A stretch of 64,000 bases of DNA from Halomonas eurihalina (GTDB lineage Bacteria; Pseudomonadota; Gammaproteobacteria; Pseudomonadales; Halomonadaceae), in the NCBI RefSeq assembly GCF_008274785.1, contig NZ_VTPU01000015.1:28574-92573 (forward strand), read 5' to 3'. This document shows, piece by piece, positions 8,904-19,728 of this stretch (position 1 is its first letter; each line of letters begins with the position of its first letter). The notes under the pieces are model-generated. The model did no database searches, was not told where the DNA came from, and saw only the letters and a program-made list of their open reading frames with translations. The position numbers were made by a program, and so were the translations under genes.

Positions 8904-9989
8904 TCAGAGGGCCTCGAACTGGGGCAGTACCGTTTCCTTGAGGAACTGTTGATAATGGCGTGGCTTGATGGTCACCGGGGCTTGATCCATTCGCCTGAGG
9001 GCCTCGGCAAGGCCGTCTTCATCGTCCGGCGCAACGAGAAAATCCGCCAGCTCATGAACAAGAATCTCGCGTGGGCCGCTCGGGCAGTCCGTGCTGATGA
9101 CAGGGGTATGCAGCAGTAGAGACTCGATCAGCACCCGCGGCAGGCCCTCGGCATCGGAGGTCAATACCATGGCCTTGGCATGTCGGATGAAGGGATAGGG
9201 ATTGTGATGGTAGCCCAGCCAGACGACACGATCCTCGAGGCCGAGCGAGGCGATCTGGCGTCGAACCTCTTCCTCGTGTTCCGGCTTCCCCTTGCCCATG
9301 ATGGCCAGCGGGGTCGTTATTCCACTTTTCGCATAGGCGCGCAGTAATCGATCATGGCGCTTGCGTGGTTCGATCGCCGCCACGCACAGCAAGTAGTCGC
9401 CCTCGGGAACGGGAGCGGGTTCGTCGGCCATGGCAACGAAGGGCTCCCGCTCGTAGGGGTTGTAGATAGGCACGATCTTCTCGGCCTCCAGCCCGACGAC
9501 ACCTTCGAGATTCTCTTTCACGCCCTGTGAGACGGCGATGACCTGACGGCCATGGTAGAAGCGACGGACCTTTTCGAAGGCTCGTTCACGCTGCCTAGGA
9601 TCGCTAAACTTGGCTGACACATCCGACTTGATCCAGAAGTAGAGATTGGGCAAATCGAGGTGCCGAGTGATCTTGTCGCAGGAACAGGAGATCACGACAT
9701 CCGGCCGCCAGGGCACCAGGGCACGCCGTATCCGCGCGGCTTGCCACTTTTCGGTCAGCACGGTGCTGGTGGCCTTGGTGAAGCGGCTCACCACGGCCAG
9801 GTTCTCGACCTCGAGACCCTCGGGCAGGCGATGCTCAATACGCTCACGCAGGGTAAACACCTTGACCACGTGGCCGCGCTGGCGCAATTGATCGGCGGTG
9901 TAGAGAAGCGACTTCTGGGCGCCACCGCCGTAGAGGTCCTCGATAACGAAGGCAAAACGCTTGGGGGCTATAGTCGTCGATTGGCTCAT
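8904..9989 (-). CDS. Glycosyltransferase family 4
   Basis: A 361-residue GT-B enzyme. The N-terminal FVIEDLYGGGAQKSLL is the acceptor-domain glycine-rich loop of GT4 enzymes. The donor domain has LLCVAAIEPRKRHDRLLRAYA, VWLGYHHNPYPFIRHA and the E-x7-E retaining signature in SDAEGLPRVLIESLL. There is no signal peptide or membrane segment, so it is cytoplasmic or peripheral. The GC content is like that of the genome, unlike the GT2 gene that follows 80 bases downstream. It is divergent from the epimerase at 10196. Together these three look like a small LPS or exopolysaccharide group inserted between glyS and gmhB. The sugar transferred is not known. Confidence 0.85.
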   Translation of the reverse strand: MSQSTTIAPKRFAFVIEDLYGGGAQKSLLYTADQLRQRGHVVKVFTLRERIEHRLPEGLEVENLAVVSRFTKATSTVLTEKWQAARIRRALVPWRPDVVISCSCDKITRHLDLPNLYFWIKSDVSAKFSDPRQRERAFEKVRRFYHGRQVIAVSQGVKENLEGVVGLEAEKIVPIYNPYEREPFVAMADEPAPVPEGDYLLCVAAIEPRKRHDRLLRAYAKSGITTPLAIMGKGKPEHEEEVRRQIASLGLEDRVVWLGYHHNPYPFIRHAKAMVLTSDAEGLPRVLIESLLLHTPVISTDCPSGPREILVHELADFLVAPDDEDGLAEALRRMDQAPVTIKPRHYQQFLKETVLPQFEAL

Positions 9990-10195
9990 GGCGTGATTCC
10001 CGAAGGTGAGCGAATGCAGAGATCCAAGGGCAAGACCGCCGGGCCGAATCTACCCTGCATCTCGCTGGCGGCCGCTGATTGAACCACGAATTCTAGCATG
10101 CTCGGCCTGTAGCTGGTGCTGGGGTACAATGTAGTTCCCCCGTGAGGACGCCAGAGACATCCGGGGAGAGCCAGCATGGGAGCGTACGTCATATC

Positions 10196-11200
10196 ATGAA
10201 ACTACTGATCACGGGCATGGCCGGTTTCATCGGCCATGCCGTCGCCAAGCGTCTCGCCGCTAGACAGGAATACGATATCGTTGGCGTCGACAACCTCAGC
10301 GATTACTACGACGTATCACTCAAGCAGGCTCGCCTGGACGATCTGGCCGATGCGCAAAACATTCGGTTCGAGCGGCTCGATCTGGCCGATCGCGAGGCGG
10401 TAGCCGCACTGTTCGAGACGGAAGGCTTCGACCGGGTGATTCATCTGGCGGCACAGCCCGGGGTACGCTATTCGCTCGAGAACCCCCATGCCTATGCGGA
10501 TGCCAACCTCGTGGGGCACCTCAATGTGCTGGAAGGCTGCCGCCATGGCCAAGTAAAGCACCTGGTCTATGCGTCATCCAGCTCAGTATATGGGGCCAAC
10601 GACAAGACGCCATTTGCCACATCGGACAACGTCGACCATCCCATCAGCCTCTACGCGGCTACCAAGAAAGCCAACGAGCTGATGGCGCATACCTACTCTC
10701 ACCTCTACGATCTTCCCACCACAGGGCTGCGCTTCTTCACGGTATATGGCCCATGGGGGCGCCCCGACATGGCCATGTTCAAGTTCACTCGGGCCGTGCT
10801 GGCAGGCGAACCGATCCAAGTCTACAACCATGGCGAGATGTTTCGGGACTTCACCTATATCGACGATATCGTCGAAGGCATCGTGCGTATTCTGGATGTC
10901 GTGCCCAATCGGGATGAGAAGACCGTACCAGCCTCACCGGATACCAGCGACGCGCCTTACAGGCTCTACAACATCGGCCACGGCAGCCCGGTGGCCTTGA
11001 TGGACTTCGTGCGAGCAGTAGAGTCAGCCACCGGCCGCGAGGCAATCTGTGACTTCCAGCCCATGCAGCCGGGCGACGTTCCTCGCACCTGGGCGGATAC
11101 CGAAGCGTTGTTCGCGGCTACTGGCCATCGCCCCCAGATCGGGGTGGAAGAAGGTGTCGCTCGCTTCGTCGAGTGGTATCGGGACTATTACGGGGTGTGA
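10196..11200 (+). CDS. UDP-glucuronate 4-epimerase-like NAD-dependent sugar epimerase
   Basis: A 334-residue extended short-chain dehydrogenase. The start ATG at 10196 begins with the Rossmann motif LLITGMAGFIGHAVAKRL, and a GGGAG lies about 14 bases upstream. HLAAQPGVRYSLENPHAYADANL, YASSSSVYG and the catalytic SLYAATKKANE (Y-x3-K) are diagnostic of the UDP-glucuronate 4-epimerase (CapI/WbtF) branch, as is RFFTVYGPWGRPDMA. It would make UDP-galacturonate for LPS or capsule. It is divergent from the two glycosyltransferases, probably part of the same pathway, and is followed by two near-consensus parS sites. A TACAAT at 10125-10130 could be its -10 element, but no convincing -35 was found. 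Confidence 0.85.
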   Translation: MKLLITGMAGFIGHAVAKRLAARQEYDIVGVDNLSDYYDVSLKQARLDDLADAQNIRFERLDLADREAVAALFETEGFDRVIHLAAQPGVRYSLENPHAYADANLVGHLNVLEGCRHGQVKHLVYASSSSVYGANDKTPFATSDNVDHPISLYAATKKANELMAHTYSHLYDLPTTGLRFFTVYGPWGRPDMAMFKFTRAVLAGEPIQVYNHGEMFRDFTYIDDIVEGIVRILDVVPNRDEKTVPASPDTSDAPYRLYNIGHGSPVALMDFVRAVESATGREAICDFQPMQPGDVPRTWADTEALFAATGHRPQIGVEEGVARFVEWYRDYYGV

Positions 11201-11217
11201 GATTGGTTCCGCCCCGA

Positions 11218-11233
11218 TGTTTCACGTGGAACA
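11218..11233. other. parS: parS site 3 (one mismatch)
   Basis: TGTTTCACGTGGAACA, 15 of 16 bases identical to the perfect palindrome. A decayed half-site, CATTTCACGT, lies at 11258-11267. It lies just after the epimerase stop. Confidence 0.8.
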
Positions 11234-11384
11234 ATGTGACATGCATCGCGCATGCTTCATTTCACGTTTCCTTTAGCCACTCTCCGCCGAGCAAGCTCCC
11301 CTCCCCTACTTTTCCGCTTCTGACATATCGACTTTCCTGAGCTTGCCCATCCCCTTGCCCGGGTGGGCACAACACTCGCTTGGT

Positions 11385-11400
11385 TGTTTCACGTGCAACA
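11385..11400. other. parS: parS site 4 (one mismatch)
   Basis: TGTTTCACGTGCAACA, 15 of 16 bases. It lies 45 bases upstream of the gmhB start, where ParB binding could affect the promoter. The mismatch is at the same position in the right half as in site 3. Confidence 0.75.
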
Positions 11401-11444
11401 CGACTCTACACTGTCGACTCCCTTCAAGAGAGATCCAACAGCGC

Positions 11445-12005
11445 ATGTCCGCCAAACTCGTCATCCTCGATCGCGACGGCGTAATCAACCAGGATTCCGA
11501 TGACTACGTAAAATCACTGGATGAGTGGATAGCCTACCCTGCTGCCATCGAGGCGATCGCCAGGCTTCATCGCGCTGGCTGGCAAGTCGCCGTGGCCACC
11601 AATCAATCCGGCATCGCCCGTGGGTATTACGATGAAAACGTGCTGGCCGGCATGCATCAGCACATGCTTTCACTGGTGCATGCCGCTGGTGGCGAGCTGG
11701 CCCATATCGCGTACTGCCCGCATGGCCCGGACGATGACTGTCAGTGTCGCAAGCCGCTGCCAGGCATGCTGCACGAGATTCGCCAGGCCCTGGACTTGCC
11801 ATCACTAGAGGGAAGCTGGATGGTCGGTGACAGCCTCAGAGACATCCAGGCAGGCGAAGCGGCAGGTTGCCATCAAGCCCTCGTATTGACTGGCAAGGGG
11901 GAACGTACCCTGGAAAAGCACCCTGAAATCGCCACATCGAGTGTCGGCGTCTTCCCGGACCTGGCCGCCTTTGCAGACTGGCTACTCTCCCCTTCTTCGG
12001 CTTGA
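11445..12005 (+). CDS. gmhB: D-glycero-beta-D-manno-heptose-1,7-bisphosphate 7-phosphatase
   Basis: A 186-residue HAD-superfamily phosphatase of the LPS heptose pathway, acting before the adenylyltransferase step and HldD. The nucleophile motif is LVILDRDGVIN near the N-terminus, motif II is ATNQSGIARGYY, the zinc-binding cluster is the C-P-H-x-P-D-D-D-C-x-C stretch around residue 100, and motif IV is MVGDSLRDIQAG. The ATG at 11445 gives a protein starting at the HAD fold; AAGAGAGA upstream can serve as ribosome site. In pseudomonads gmhB follows glyS directly; here three sugar genes separate them. Confidence 0.93.
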   Translation: MSAKLVILDRDGVINQDSDDYVKSLDEWIAYPAAIEAIARLHRAGWQVAVATNQSGIARGYYDENVLAGMHQHMLSLVHAAGGELAHIAYCPHGPDDDCQCRKPLPGMLHEIRQALDLPSLEGSWMVGDSLRDIQAGEAAGCHQALVLTGKGERTLEKHPEIATSSVGVFPDLAAFADWLLSPSSA

Positions 12006-12075
12006 AGCCATCTCTCTTTGCAGTTCCCTACACGACCGCACAGGAACAGCGTCTCTCCCTCATTGCCCATCACGA

Positions 12076-12091
12076 TGTTTCACGTGAAACA
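12076..12091. other. parS: parS site 5
   Basis: A perfect TGTTTCACGTGAAACA with the same 22-bp extended palindrome (12073-12094) as site 2. It lies between gmhB and the convergent gyrB. Confidence 0.9.
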
Positions 12092-12118
12092 TCGAACATG
12101 ATAAAGGGCGATAGAAAC

Positions 12119-12156
12119 GAAAAGGGCTGCATCGGTACTCCGATGCAGCCCTTTTC
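12119..12156. terminator. Bidirectional terminator between gmhB and gyrB
   Basis: AAAGGGCTGCATCGG (12121-12135) pairs perfectly with CCGATGCAGCCCTTT (12140-12154) across a TACT loop, with an A-run before and a T-run after the stem. This is a good intrinsic terminator for both converging genes. Confidence 0.88.
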
Positions 12157-12172
12157 AGCGACTCAATAGCAA

Positions 12173-12188
12173 TGTTTCACGTGAAACA
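12173..12188. other. parS: parS site 6
   Basis: A perfect TGTTTCACGTGAAACA, a 20-bp palindrome with its flanks. It starts 17 bases after the terminator and lies just beyond the gyrB stop at 12205. Confidence 0.9.
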
Positions 12189-12204
12189 TTCAAGCGATGC
12201 GTGG

Positions 12205-14628
<2,424 letters not shown>

Positions 14629-14636
14629 CTACTCCA

Positions 14637-15752
14637 TCATGAAGTCTGTCTGTCCATTGGCAGCAGCTGCCCCTGCCCCGCCTCGGTATGTTTCACGTGA
14701 AACATCGACACTGGTGTGTCCACATCCCACGAGCCCGTCAAGGCATTCGGATCGACACTGGTAATAAACGCCTGGCAGCGCATATGCGTCAGCCATTCGC
14801 AGAAGACCCGTCGGTGATCGCCATCCAGCTCGGCCGGCAAGTCATCGATCAGGTAGACGCAGGAGCGCCCTGTGAGACGTTCCAGCAACCGCCCCTGGGC
14901 CAGCTTGAGCGCACTGACCACCAGCTTCTGCTGGCCTCTCGACAGGATTTCGATCGCCGGCCGACGGCCCAGACGAATCCCTAGATCCGCTCGCTGAGGT
15001 CCCTGTTGAGTAAACCCCATCTGCTGATCGGTCTCCCTGCTCTGCTCGAGGACATCGGCCAGCTGTCGCTTTCGATCCCAGCCCCGGGTATAACGCAACT
15101 CGAGCCCGGGCAAGGCAATCAGTCCTTCCAGGGTTTCCTGGAACACGGGCAGAAACGCATCCATCCAGGCCCGGCGCAAATCATCCAGCCGTACGCCCCA
15201 ATGGGCCAATTCCCGTTCCCAGGCACCCATTGACGCATCGGACATTCTACCATGTCTGAGGAGAGCATTCCGATGCTTCAACGCCCTTCGGAAACGCTTC
15301 CAGGCATCGAGGAAATCATGTTTCACGTGAAACACTCCCCAGTCGAGGAACTCTCGGCGCCCCGCTGGAGAGCCTTCCAGAAGTCGAAAGGCATCCGGGT
15401 TGATCAGTTGCAGCGGCAGGGTCTCCACCAACTGCGACACACGGCTCACCCTCTCCCCTGACAGGCGCATTTCCAGTTCATCGCTGTCGCGGCGGCGACG
15501 CACACCAATAGGCAGGGGTGGCTCCCCCGACAACCGGCCATGCAAGGTCACGCCATCCTCTTCATGGGCGATGGCATGGCGTAACTGCCGCGTACGGAAG
15601 GAGCGCCCCATGCCCAGGACATGGATCCCCTCCAGCAAGCTGGTCTTGCCGGTACCGTTATCGCCGATGAAGAGATTGATCCGGGGGCCGGGAGACAACT
15701 CCAGGGCCTGGAGATTCCGCAGGCCCTGGAAAGCGAGACGATCGAGAGGCAT
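14637..15752 (-). CDS. recF: DNA replication and repair protein RecF
   Basis: A 371-residue SMC-like ATPase that helps RecOR load RecA at gaps. LAFQGLRNL at the start, the Walker A GDNGTGKTSLLEGI, the signature EILSRGQQKLVVSALKLAQG and the Walker B YLIDDLPAELD are present. I choose the ATG at 15752 because E. coli RecF begins at the matching SLTRLLIRDFRN; the frame is open 16 residues further. Two parS sites are embedded in the coding sequence and both encode F-H-V-K-H. One falls at the family's conserved DWGVFHV position. The other lies in the C-terminal tail, where the protein is about 14 residues longer than the E. coli protein. Confidence 0.95.
   Translation of the reverse strand: MPLDRLAFQGLRNLQALELSPGPRINLFIGDNGTGKTSLLEGIHVLGMGRSFRTRQLRHAIAHEEDGVTLHGRLSGEPPLPIGVRRRRDSDELEMRLSGERVSRVSQLVETLPLQLINPDAFRLLEGSPAGRREFLDWGVFHVKHDFLDAWKRFRRALKHRNALLRHGRMSDASMGAWERELAHWGVRLDDLRRAWMDAFLPVFQETLEGLIALPGLELRYTRGWDRKRQLADVLEQSRETDQQMGFTQQGPQRADLGIRLGRRPAIEILSRGQQKLVVSALKLAQGRLLERLTGRSCVYLIDDLPAELDGDHRRVFCEWLTHMRCQAFITSVDPNALTGSWDVDTPVSMFHVKHTEAGQGQLLPMDRQTS
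14689..14704. other. parS: parS site 7, inside the recF 3' end
   Basis: A perfect TGTTTCACGTGAAACA within codons for M-F-H-V-K-H near the C-terminus of RecF. Confidence 0.88.
15319..15334. other. parS: parS site 8, inside recF
   Basis: A perfect TGTTTCACGTGAAACA within the codons for V-F-H-V-K-H after LDWG in RecF. It is the parS nearest to oriC, about 3.2 kb away. Confidence 0.88.
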
Positions 15753-15820
15753 CGAGGGAAAGGATCCTATTGCCGATGCCCACGGAAGGGACATCGGCAC
15801 GGGAAAAATCGAAGGTCGTC

Positions 15821-16924
15821 TTAGAGGCGCATCGGCATGACGACATAGAGCGCATCGCCACCGCCCGGCTCCTCGAGCAGAGCACTGCTGTTGGGATCGG
15901 CCAGGGTCAGCTGCACGCGATCCTCGTCCAGCACACTGAGCACATCGACCAGATAGCCGACATTGAAGCCGATCTCCATGGCCGGCCCGGTGTATTCGAC
16001 GCCGACGTTCTCCTCGGCCTCCTCCTGCTCGGGGTTGTTGGCCATGACGCGCAGGTTGCCTTCCTCGAGGTTGAGGCGCACGCCGCGATACTTCTCGTTG
16101 GAGAGGATCGCGGTACGCGACAACACTTGGCGGAGTTCCGTCCGTTCGGCGATGAGGACCTTGTCTCCCCCCTTGGGCACCACGCGCTCGTAATCGGGAA
16201 ACTTGCCGTCCACCAGCTTGGAGGTGAAGGTGAAATCCCCAGTGTGGGCACGGATATGCGTTGAGCCCAATGTCAGGCTCACCGGGTCCTCGCCGTCATC
16301 GAGCAGACGAACGAGCTCCATGATTCCCTTGCGCGGCACGATCAGCTTCTGGGAGGGCTCGACCTGCACCTCGGCGGAACGCGATGCCACTGCCAGGCGA
16401 TGGCCATCGGTGGCCACGGTCCGCACCAGATTGGTACCGAACTCCAGCAGCATGCCGTTGAGGTAATAGCGAACATCCTGCTGCGCCATAGCAAAGGACG
16501 TCGCATCGATGAGGCGCTTCAAGGTTCCGCGCGGCAGGCTCAGCTCGACGCTGCTCTGGCCATCCTCGATATTGGGGAACTCGGCCACCGGCAGGGTCGA
16601 AAGCGTGAACCGCGAACGCCCGCTGCGCAGGACTGCCCGGTTATCCTCCAGGGCAAGTTGAATCTCGGCCTGGTCCGGCAGCGACTTGCAGATGTCCATC
16701 AGCTTGCGCGCCGGCACGGTGGCCGCCCCTGCCTCGTCTACCTGGCTGGCCACGGTGCGACCGATCAGCTCGACTTCCAGATCGGTGCCGGTCAACGACA
16801 CCTGATCCTGCTCGACCTGGATCAAGACGTTCGACAGCACCGGCAGGGTCTGACGCCGCTCCACCACGCCGGCGACCAACGTCAGCGGGCGCAGCAGCGC
16901 TTCTCGGGAAATGGAAAATTTCAT
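15821..16924 (-). CDS. dnaN: DNA polymerase III sliding clamp (beta subunit)
   Basis: A 367-residue beta clamp (366 in E. coli), starting MKFSISREALLRPL and ending with the canonical YVVMPMRL. The three clamp repeats are visible as RKLMDICKSLP, FALAQQDVRYYLNGMLLE-type and FNVGYLVDVL segments. The dimeric ring holds polymerase III on DNA and also binds MutS, Hda-type regulators and other partners. It lies 75 bases after dnaA and 68 bases before recF on the same strand, consistent with a common transcript. Confidence 0.98.
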   Translation of the reverse strand: MKFSISREALLRPLTLVAGVVERRQTLPVLSNVLIQVEQDQVSLTGTDLEVELIGRTVASQVDEAGAATVPARKLMDICKSLPDQAEIQLALEDNRAVLRSGRSRFTLSTLPVAEFPNIEDGQSSVELSLPRGTLKRLIDATSFAMAQQDVRYYLNGMLLEFGTNLVRTVATDGHRLAVASRSAEVQVEPSQKLIVPRKGIMELVRLLDDGEDPVSLTLGSTHIRAHTGDFTFTSKLVDGKFPDYERVVPKGGDKVLIAERTELRQVLSRTAILSNEKYRGVRLNLEEGNLRVMANNPEQEEAEENVGVEYTGPAMEIGFNVGYLVDVLSVLDEDRVQLTLADPNSSALLEEPGGGDALYVVMPMRL

Positions 16925-16999
16925 GTCGACTCCACTTCTTGTCCTGGAGGGATTGTAGGCCGGCGAGCCGACCGGTCGATCGATTCATGCATGGTGAAC

Positions 17000-18463
17000 T
17001 CAACTCGTCAGCAGACGTAGCAGGTTCTTGTAATCTTCGCGAATATCCGCGCTTTCATCCTGTAACGCCTGCACCTTGCGGCATGCATGCAATACCGTGG
17101 TGTGATCCCGGCCGCCAAAGGCATCACCGATTTCGGGAAGACTGTGATTGGTCAGTTCCTTGGCCAGCGCCATAGCAACCTGACGTGGCCGAGCCACGGA
17201 GCGCGAACGGCGCTTGGACAATAGATCCGCCAGCTTGATCTTGTAGTACTCGGCCACCGTACGCTGAATGTTATCCACGCCAACCTGCTTGTCCTGCAGG
17301 GCCAGCAGATCCTTGAGCGACTCGCGGATGAAGTCCTGAGTGATGGTCTTGCCCATGAAATGAGAATCGGCAATGACCTTCTTCAACGCCCCCTCGAGCT
17401 CGCGCACGTTGGAGCGGATCTTCTGGGCGATGAAGAAGGCCGCGTCGTGCGGCAGATTGACCTTGGCCTGGTCGGCCTTCTTCATCAGGATCGCGACCCG
17501 GGTCTCGAGCTCCGGCGGCTCGATCGCCACGGTCAGCCCCCAACCGAAGCGCGACTTGAGACGCTCCTCTACCCCACTGATTTCCTTGGGATAACGGTCC
17601 GATGTCAGGATCATCTGCTGACCGCCTTCGAGCAAGGCATTGAAGGTATGGAAGAACTCTTCCTGGGAGCGCTCCTTGCCGGCGAAGAACTGGATATCAT
17701 CGATCAGCAAAGCGTCGACACTGCGATAGAAGCGCTTGAAGTCATTGATGGCGTTGAGCTGCAGCGCCTTGACCATGTCGGCGACGAAGCGCTCGGAGTG
17801 CAGATACACCACCCGTGCATTCTCGCGCCGTGCATCCAGGGCATTGCCGACGGCATGCATCAGGTGGGTCTTGCCCAGGCCGACGCCGCCATAGAGAAAC
17901 AGCGGGTTGTAGGCGCCGCCGGGATTCTCGGAAACCTGTCGCGACGCAGCCCGCGCCAACTGGTTCGACTTGCCCTCGACAAAGGTCTCGAAGGTGAAGT
18001 TATGGTTCAGTCCACTGTTGTGCTTGAGACTGCCCTCGACCTGGACCTGACGCTCGCCCGTGGGGCGACGCGGCGCCTCACCTTCCTCTCGCAGTTGATC
18101 GATTTCGGATTCATCCGCCACATCGCCCCGCGGAGGGGTATGAACGGCGGGCGAGCGAGGCGCCGCAGACACCGGATCACCAAGTTCACGCGGCTGGGGA
18201 GCGGGAGCCGCTCGGCGGCTGCCCACGGTCAGTACCACCTTGGGCGGCTTGGCAGGGGCCAACTCGCGCATCAGTTCACTGATACGCTTGGCATACTTGT
18301 CGCTGACCCAATCACGCACGAACCGGTTGGGCGCCAGCAGGCGCAACTGGTTGGACTCTCCCTCTTCTTCCGCCTGCAATGGGCGAATCCAGGTGTTGAA
18401 CTGCTGAGAGCTCAATTCATCCTGCAGGGTAGCCAGACACTGTTGCCAGAGAGCAAGCGACAC
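17000..18463 (-). CDS. dnaA: Chromosomal replication initiator protein DnaA
   Basis: A 487-residue initiator. Domain I (residues 1-90) contains [25 protein letters not shown]; a proline-rich, acidic domain II linker follows. Domain III holds the AAA+ Walker [11 protein letters not shown] and Walker [10 protein letters not shown]; domain IV carries the DnaA-box reader motif [14 protein letters not shown]. The start codon is GTG (18463), preceded by GGTGAGG about 5-11 bases upstream. Its promoter region overlaps a DnaA box at 18522-18530, which suggests autorepression. It is divergent from rpmH across oriC, the usual order in pseudomonads. Confidence 0.98.
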   Translation of the reverse strand: MSLALWQQCLATLQDELSSQQFNTWIRPLQAEEEGESNQLRLLAPNRFVRDWVSDKYAKRISELMRELAPAKPPKVVLTVGSRRAAPAPQPRELGDPVSAAPRSPAVHTPPRGDVADESEIDQLREEGEAPRRPTGERQVQVEGSLKHNSGLNHNFTFETFVEGKSNQLARAASRQVSENPGGAYNPLFLYGGVGLGKTHLMHAVGNALDARRENARVVYLHSERFVADMVKALQLNAINDFKRFYRSVDALLIDDIQFFAGKERSQEEFFHTFNALLEGGQQMILTSDRYPKEISGVEERLKSRFGWGLTVAIEPPELETRVAILMKKADQAKVNLPHDAAFFIAQKIRSNVRELEGALKKVIADSHFMGKTITQDFIRESLKDLLALQDKQVGVDNIQRTVAEYYKIKLADLLSKRRSRSVARPRQVAMALAKELTNHSLPEIGDAFGGRDHTTVLHACRKVQALQDESADIREDYKNLLRLLTS

Positions 18464-18850
18464 GCGACCTCACCATCGTAGATTCAAGAACGACCGCACA
18501 TTGTATCGCCCAAGCCTCTGGTTATCCACATGAAGTCGCACTTCAATGAGCTTTGTGGAAAACCCTGTCCTAAAGGCCGGGAAATGACCGGGAGCAATAT
18601 GGTGATCACCTGGCGTTGTGGACAAGGTTCACTTCCATGCAATGGATACTCACAGTGGATACACTGCCATCCCAAAGGATGTCCACACCAGAATTATGAA
18701 TATATCCCATTGTTTTTTATGGTGTATGTCCACTTATCCACAAATTAACTCCCCAACTATAATAACAGCTATATCAAACTATGTTTTTAATTAGTAATAA
18801 TTCTGGCACCAATACGCCCGGACATCGCCGACTCTAGGCAAACAGGGCAA
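18464..18850. other. oriC: Chromosomal replication origin (oriC)
   Basis: This dnaA-rpmH spacer contains perfect DnaA boxes TTATCCACA at 18522-18530 and 18734-18742, plus weaker ones at 18554-18562 (TGTGGAAAA), 18617-18625 (TGTGGACAA) and 18679-18687 (ATGTCCACA). From about 18690 to 18805 the sequence is strikingly AT-rich (runs such as TATAATAACAGCTATATC and TTTTTAATTAGTAATAATTC), a good DNA-unwinding element right beside the 18734 box. The position between dnaA and rpmH is the established oriC site in pseudomonads. Gene direction reverses here, with genes reading away on both sides. Confidence 0.88.
18500..18530 (-). promoter_or_regulatory. Probable dnaA promoter overlapped by a DnaA box
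   Basis: On the minus strand a TACAAT (plus-strand ATTGTA at 18500-18505) would be the -10 element. The perfect DnaA box at 18522-18530 covers the expected -35 position; the -35 itself is poor. DnaA binding here would block RNA polymerase. Confidence 0.45.
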
Positions 18851-18879
18851 TTGCACCGAGGCCGTGAAATCACTACAAT
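18851..18879 (+). promoter_or_regulatory. Sigma70 promoter for rpmH-rnpA
   Basis: TTGCAC at 18851-18856 and TACAAT at 18874-18879 are separated by exactly 17 bases. The rpmH start codon follows about 100 bases downstream. Confidence 0.7.
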
Positions 18880-18977
18880 GCCCGGTCTTGAGCCGAATCC
18901 CCCGGGTTTCCAACGGAAACCGGGCGCCTCTGAAAAGTTATCGATCCGTTCCAAAAACCACGTGGGAATAATTAGTT

Positions 18978-19112
18978 ATGAAACGCACCTTCCAGCCCAG
19001 CGTCCTCAAGCGCAAGCGCGCACACGGTTTCCGTGCTCGCATGGCCACCAAGAATGGACGTGCTGTCCTGGCGCGTCGTCGCGCCAAGGGCCGCAAGCGT
19101 CTGAGCGCCTGA
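18978..19112 (+). CDS. rpmH: 50S ribosomal protein L34
   Basis: A 44-residue highly basic protein: [20 protein letters not shown], ending in [12 protein letters not shown]. This is the canonical L34 sequence and length. It is a structural protein of the large ribosomal subunit. It is the first gene right of oriC, followed 10 bases later by rnpA, the near-universal rpmH-rnpA pair. A sigma70 promoter is at 18851-18879. Confidence 0.98.
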   Translation: MKRTFQPSVLKRKRAHGFRARMATKNGRAVLARRRAKGRKRLSA

Positions 19113-19122
19113 ACACAAACGC

Positions 19123-19521
19123 GTGTCCTATCAGGGCTTTCCTCGGCGGCTACGCCTACTGACCGCCGAGGATTATCGACGTGTCTTCGATACGGCGGCT
19201 TTCAAGCTTCACGGCAAGGGGTTGATGGCCCTGGCCTCGCCCAATGAGTTGGGTCACCCTCGTCTCGGCCTGATCTTCAGCAAGAAGAACGTCCGCCGAG
19301 CCGTTGACCGTAATCGCCTCAAGCGAATCACGCGCGAATCCATTCGGCTTCGCCAGCATCGACTCCCCGCCGTGGACATCGTATTGCTCGCCCGGCGTGG
19401 AGTACAGGAGCTGGACAATGAAGTTGTCCACCGCCAATTACATGGCATGTGGCGACGTCTGGAGCGCGAAGCGCAGAAAGCCTCGGAGCGCTCCACTACC
19501 GCCTCGACAGATCGTCGATGA
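19123..19521 (+). CDS. rnpA: Ribonuclease P protein component
   Basis: A 132-residue basic protein that joins the RNase P RNA to mature tRNA 5' ends. FPRRLRLLTAEDYRRVF and LGHPRLGLIFSKKNVRRAVDRNRLKRITRESIRL contain the RNR signature helix of the family. The start is a GTG at 19123, ten bases after rpmH. The C-terminal tail (ASERSTTASTDRR) is longer than in E. coli (119 residues) and looks unstructured. The usual next gene, yidD, is not present. Confidence 0.96.
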   Translation: MSYQGFPRRLRLLTAEDYRRVFDTAAFKLHGKGLMALASPNELGHPRLGLIFSKKNVRRAVDRNRLKRITRESIRLRQHRLPAVDIVLLARRGVQELDNEVVHRQLHGMWRRLEREAQKASERSTTASTDRR

Positions 19522-19639
19522 CCGGTCCAGCGTACCGTTGCCGCCGTCATCGCTCGGAGTTCGGATGAGCCTGTTTCCGCCACTCGTCGCGAAGCTTGAC
19601 GCCGCCCCCCCGAAAGCGGACGCTCCGCTGATGAAAGCC

Positions 19640-19661
19640 AGCCTGCCGATGGCAGGCTTTC
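19640..19661 (+). terminator. Hairpin between rnpA and yidC
   Basis: AGCCTGCC (19640-19647) pairs perfectly with GGCAGGCT (19651-19658) across GAT, followed by only TTC. The T-tail is short, so it may be a weak terminator or processing hairpin rather than a full stop. Confidence 0.4.
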
Positions 19662-19728
19662 GCGTATGTCGGGTGTGCGACTCACGCTGCGCCATCGGAA
19701 TGTTCACCACCCATTGGGCAGACCCCTC

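Noticed and set aside
14688..14984. Plus-strand ORF also starting MFHVKH
   Set aside because: It is parS plus antisense recF; the shared start is due to the DNA motif, not a protein family.
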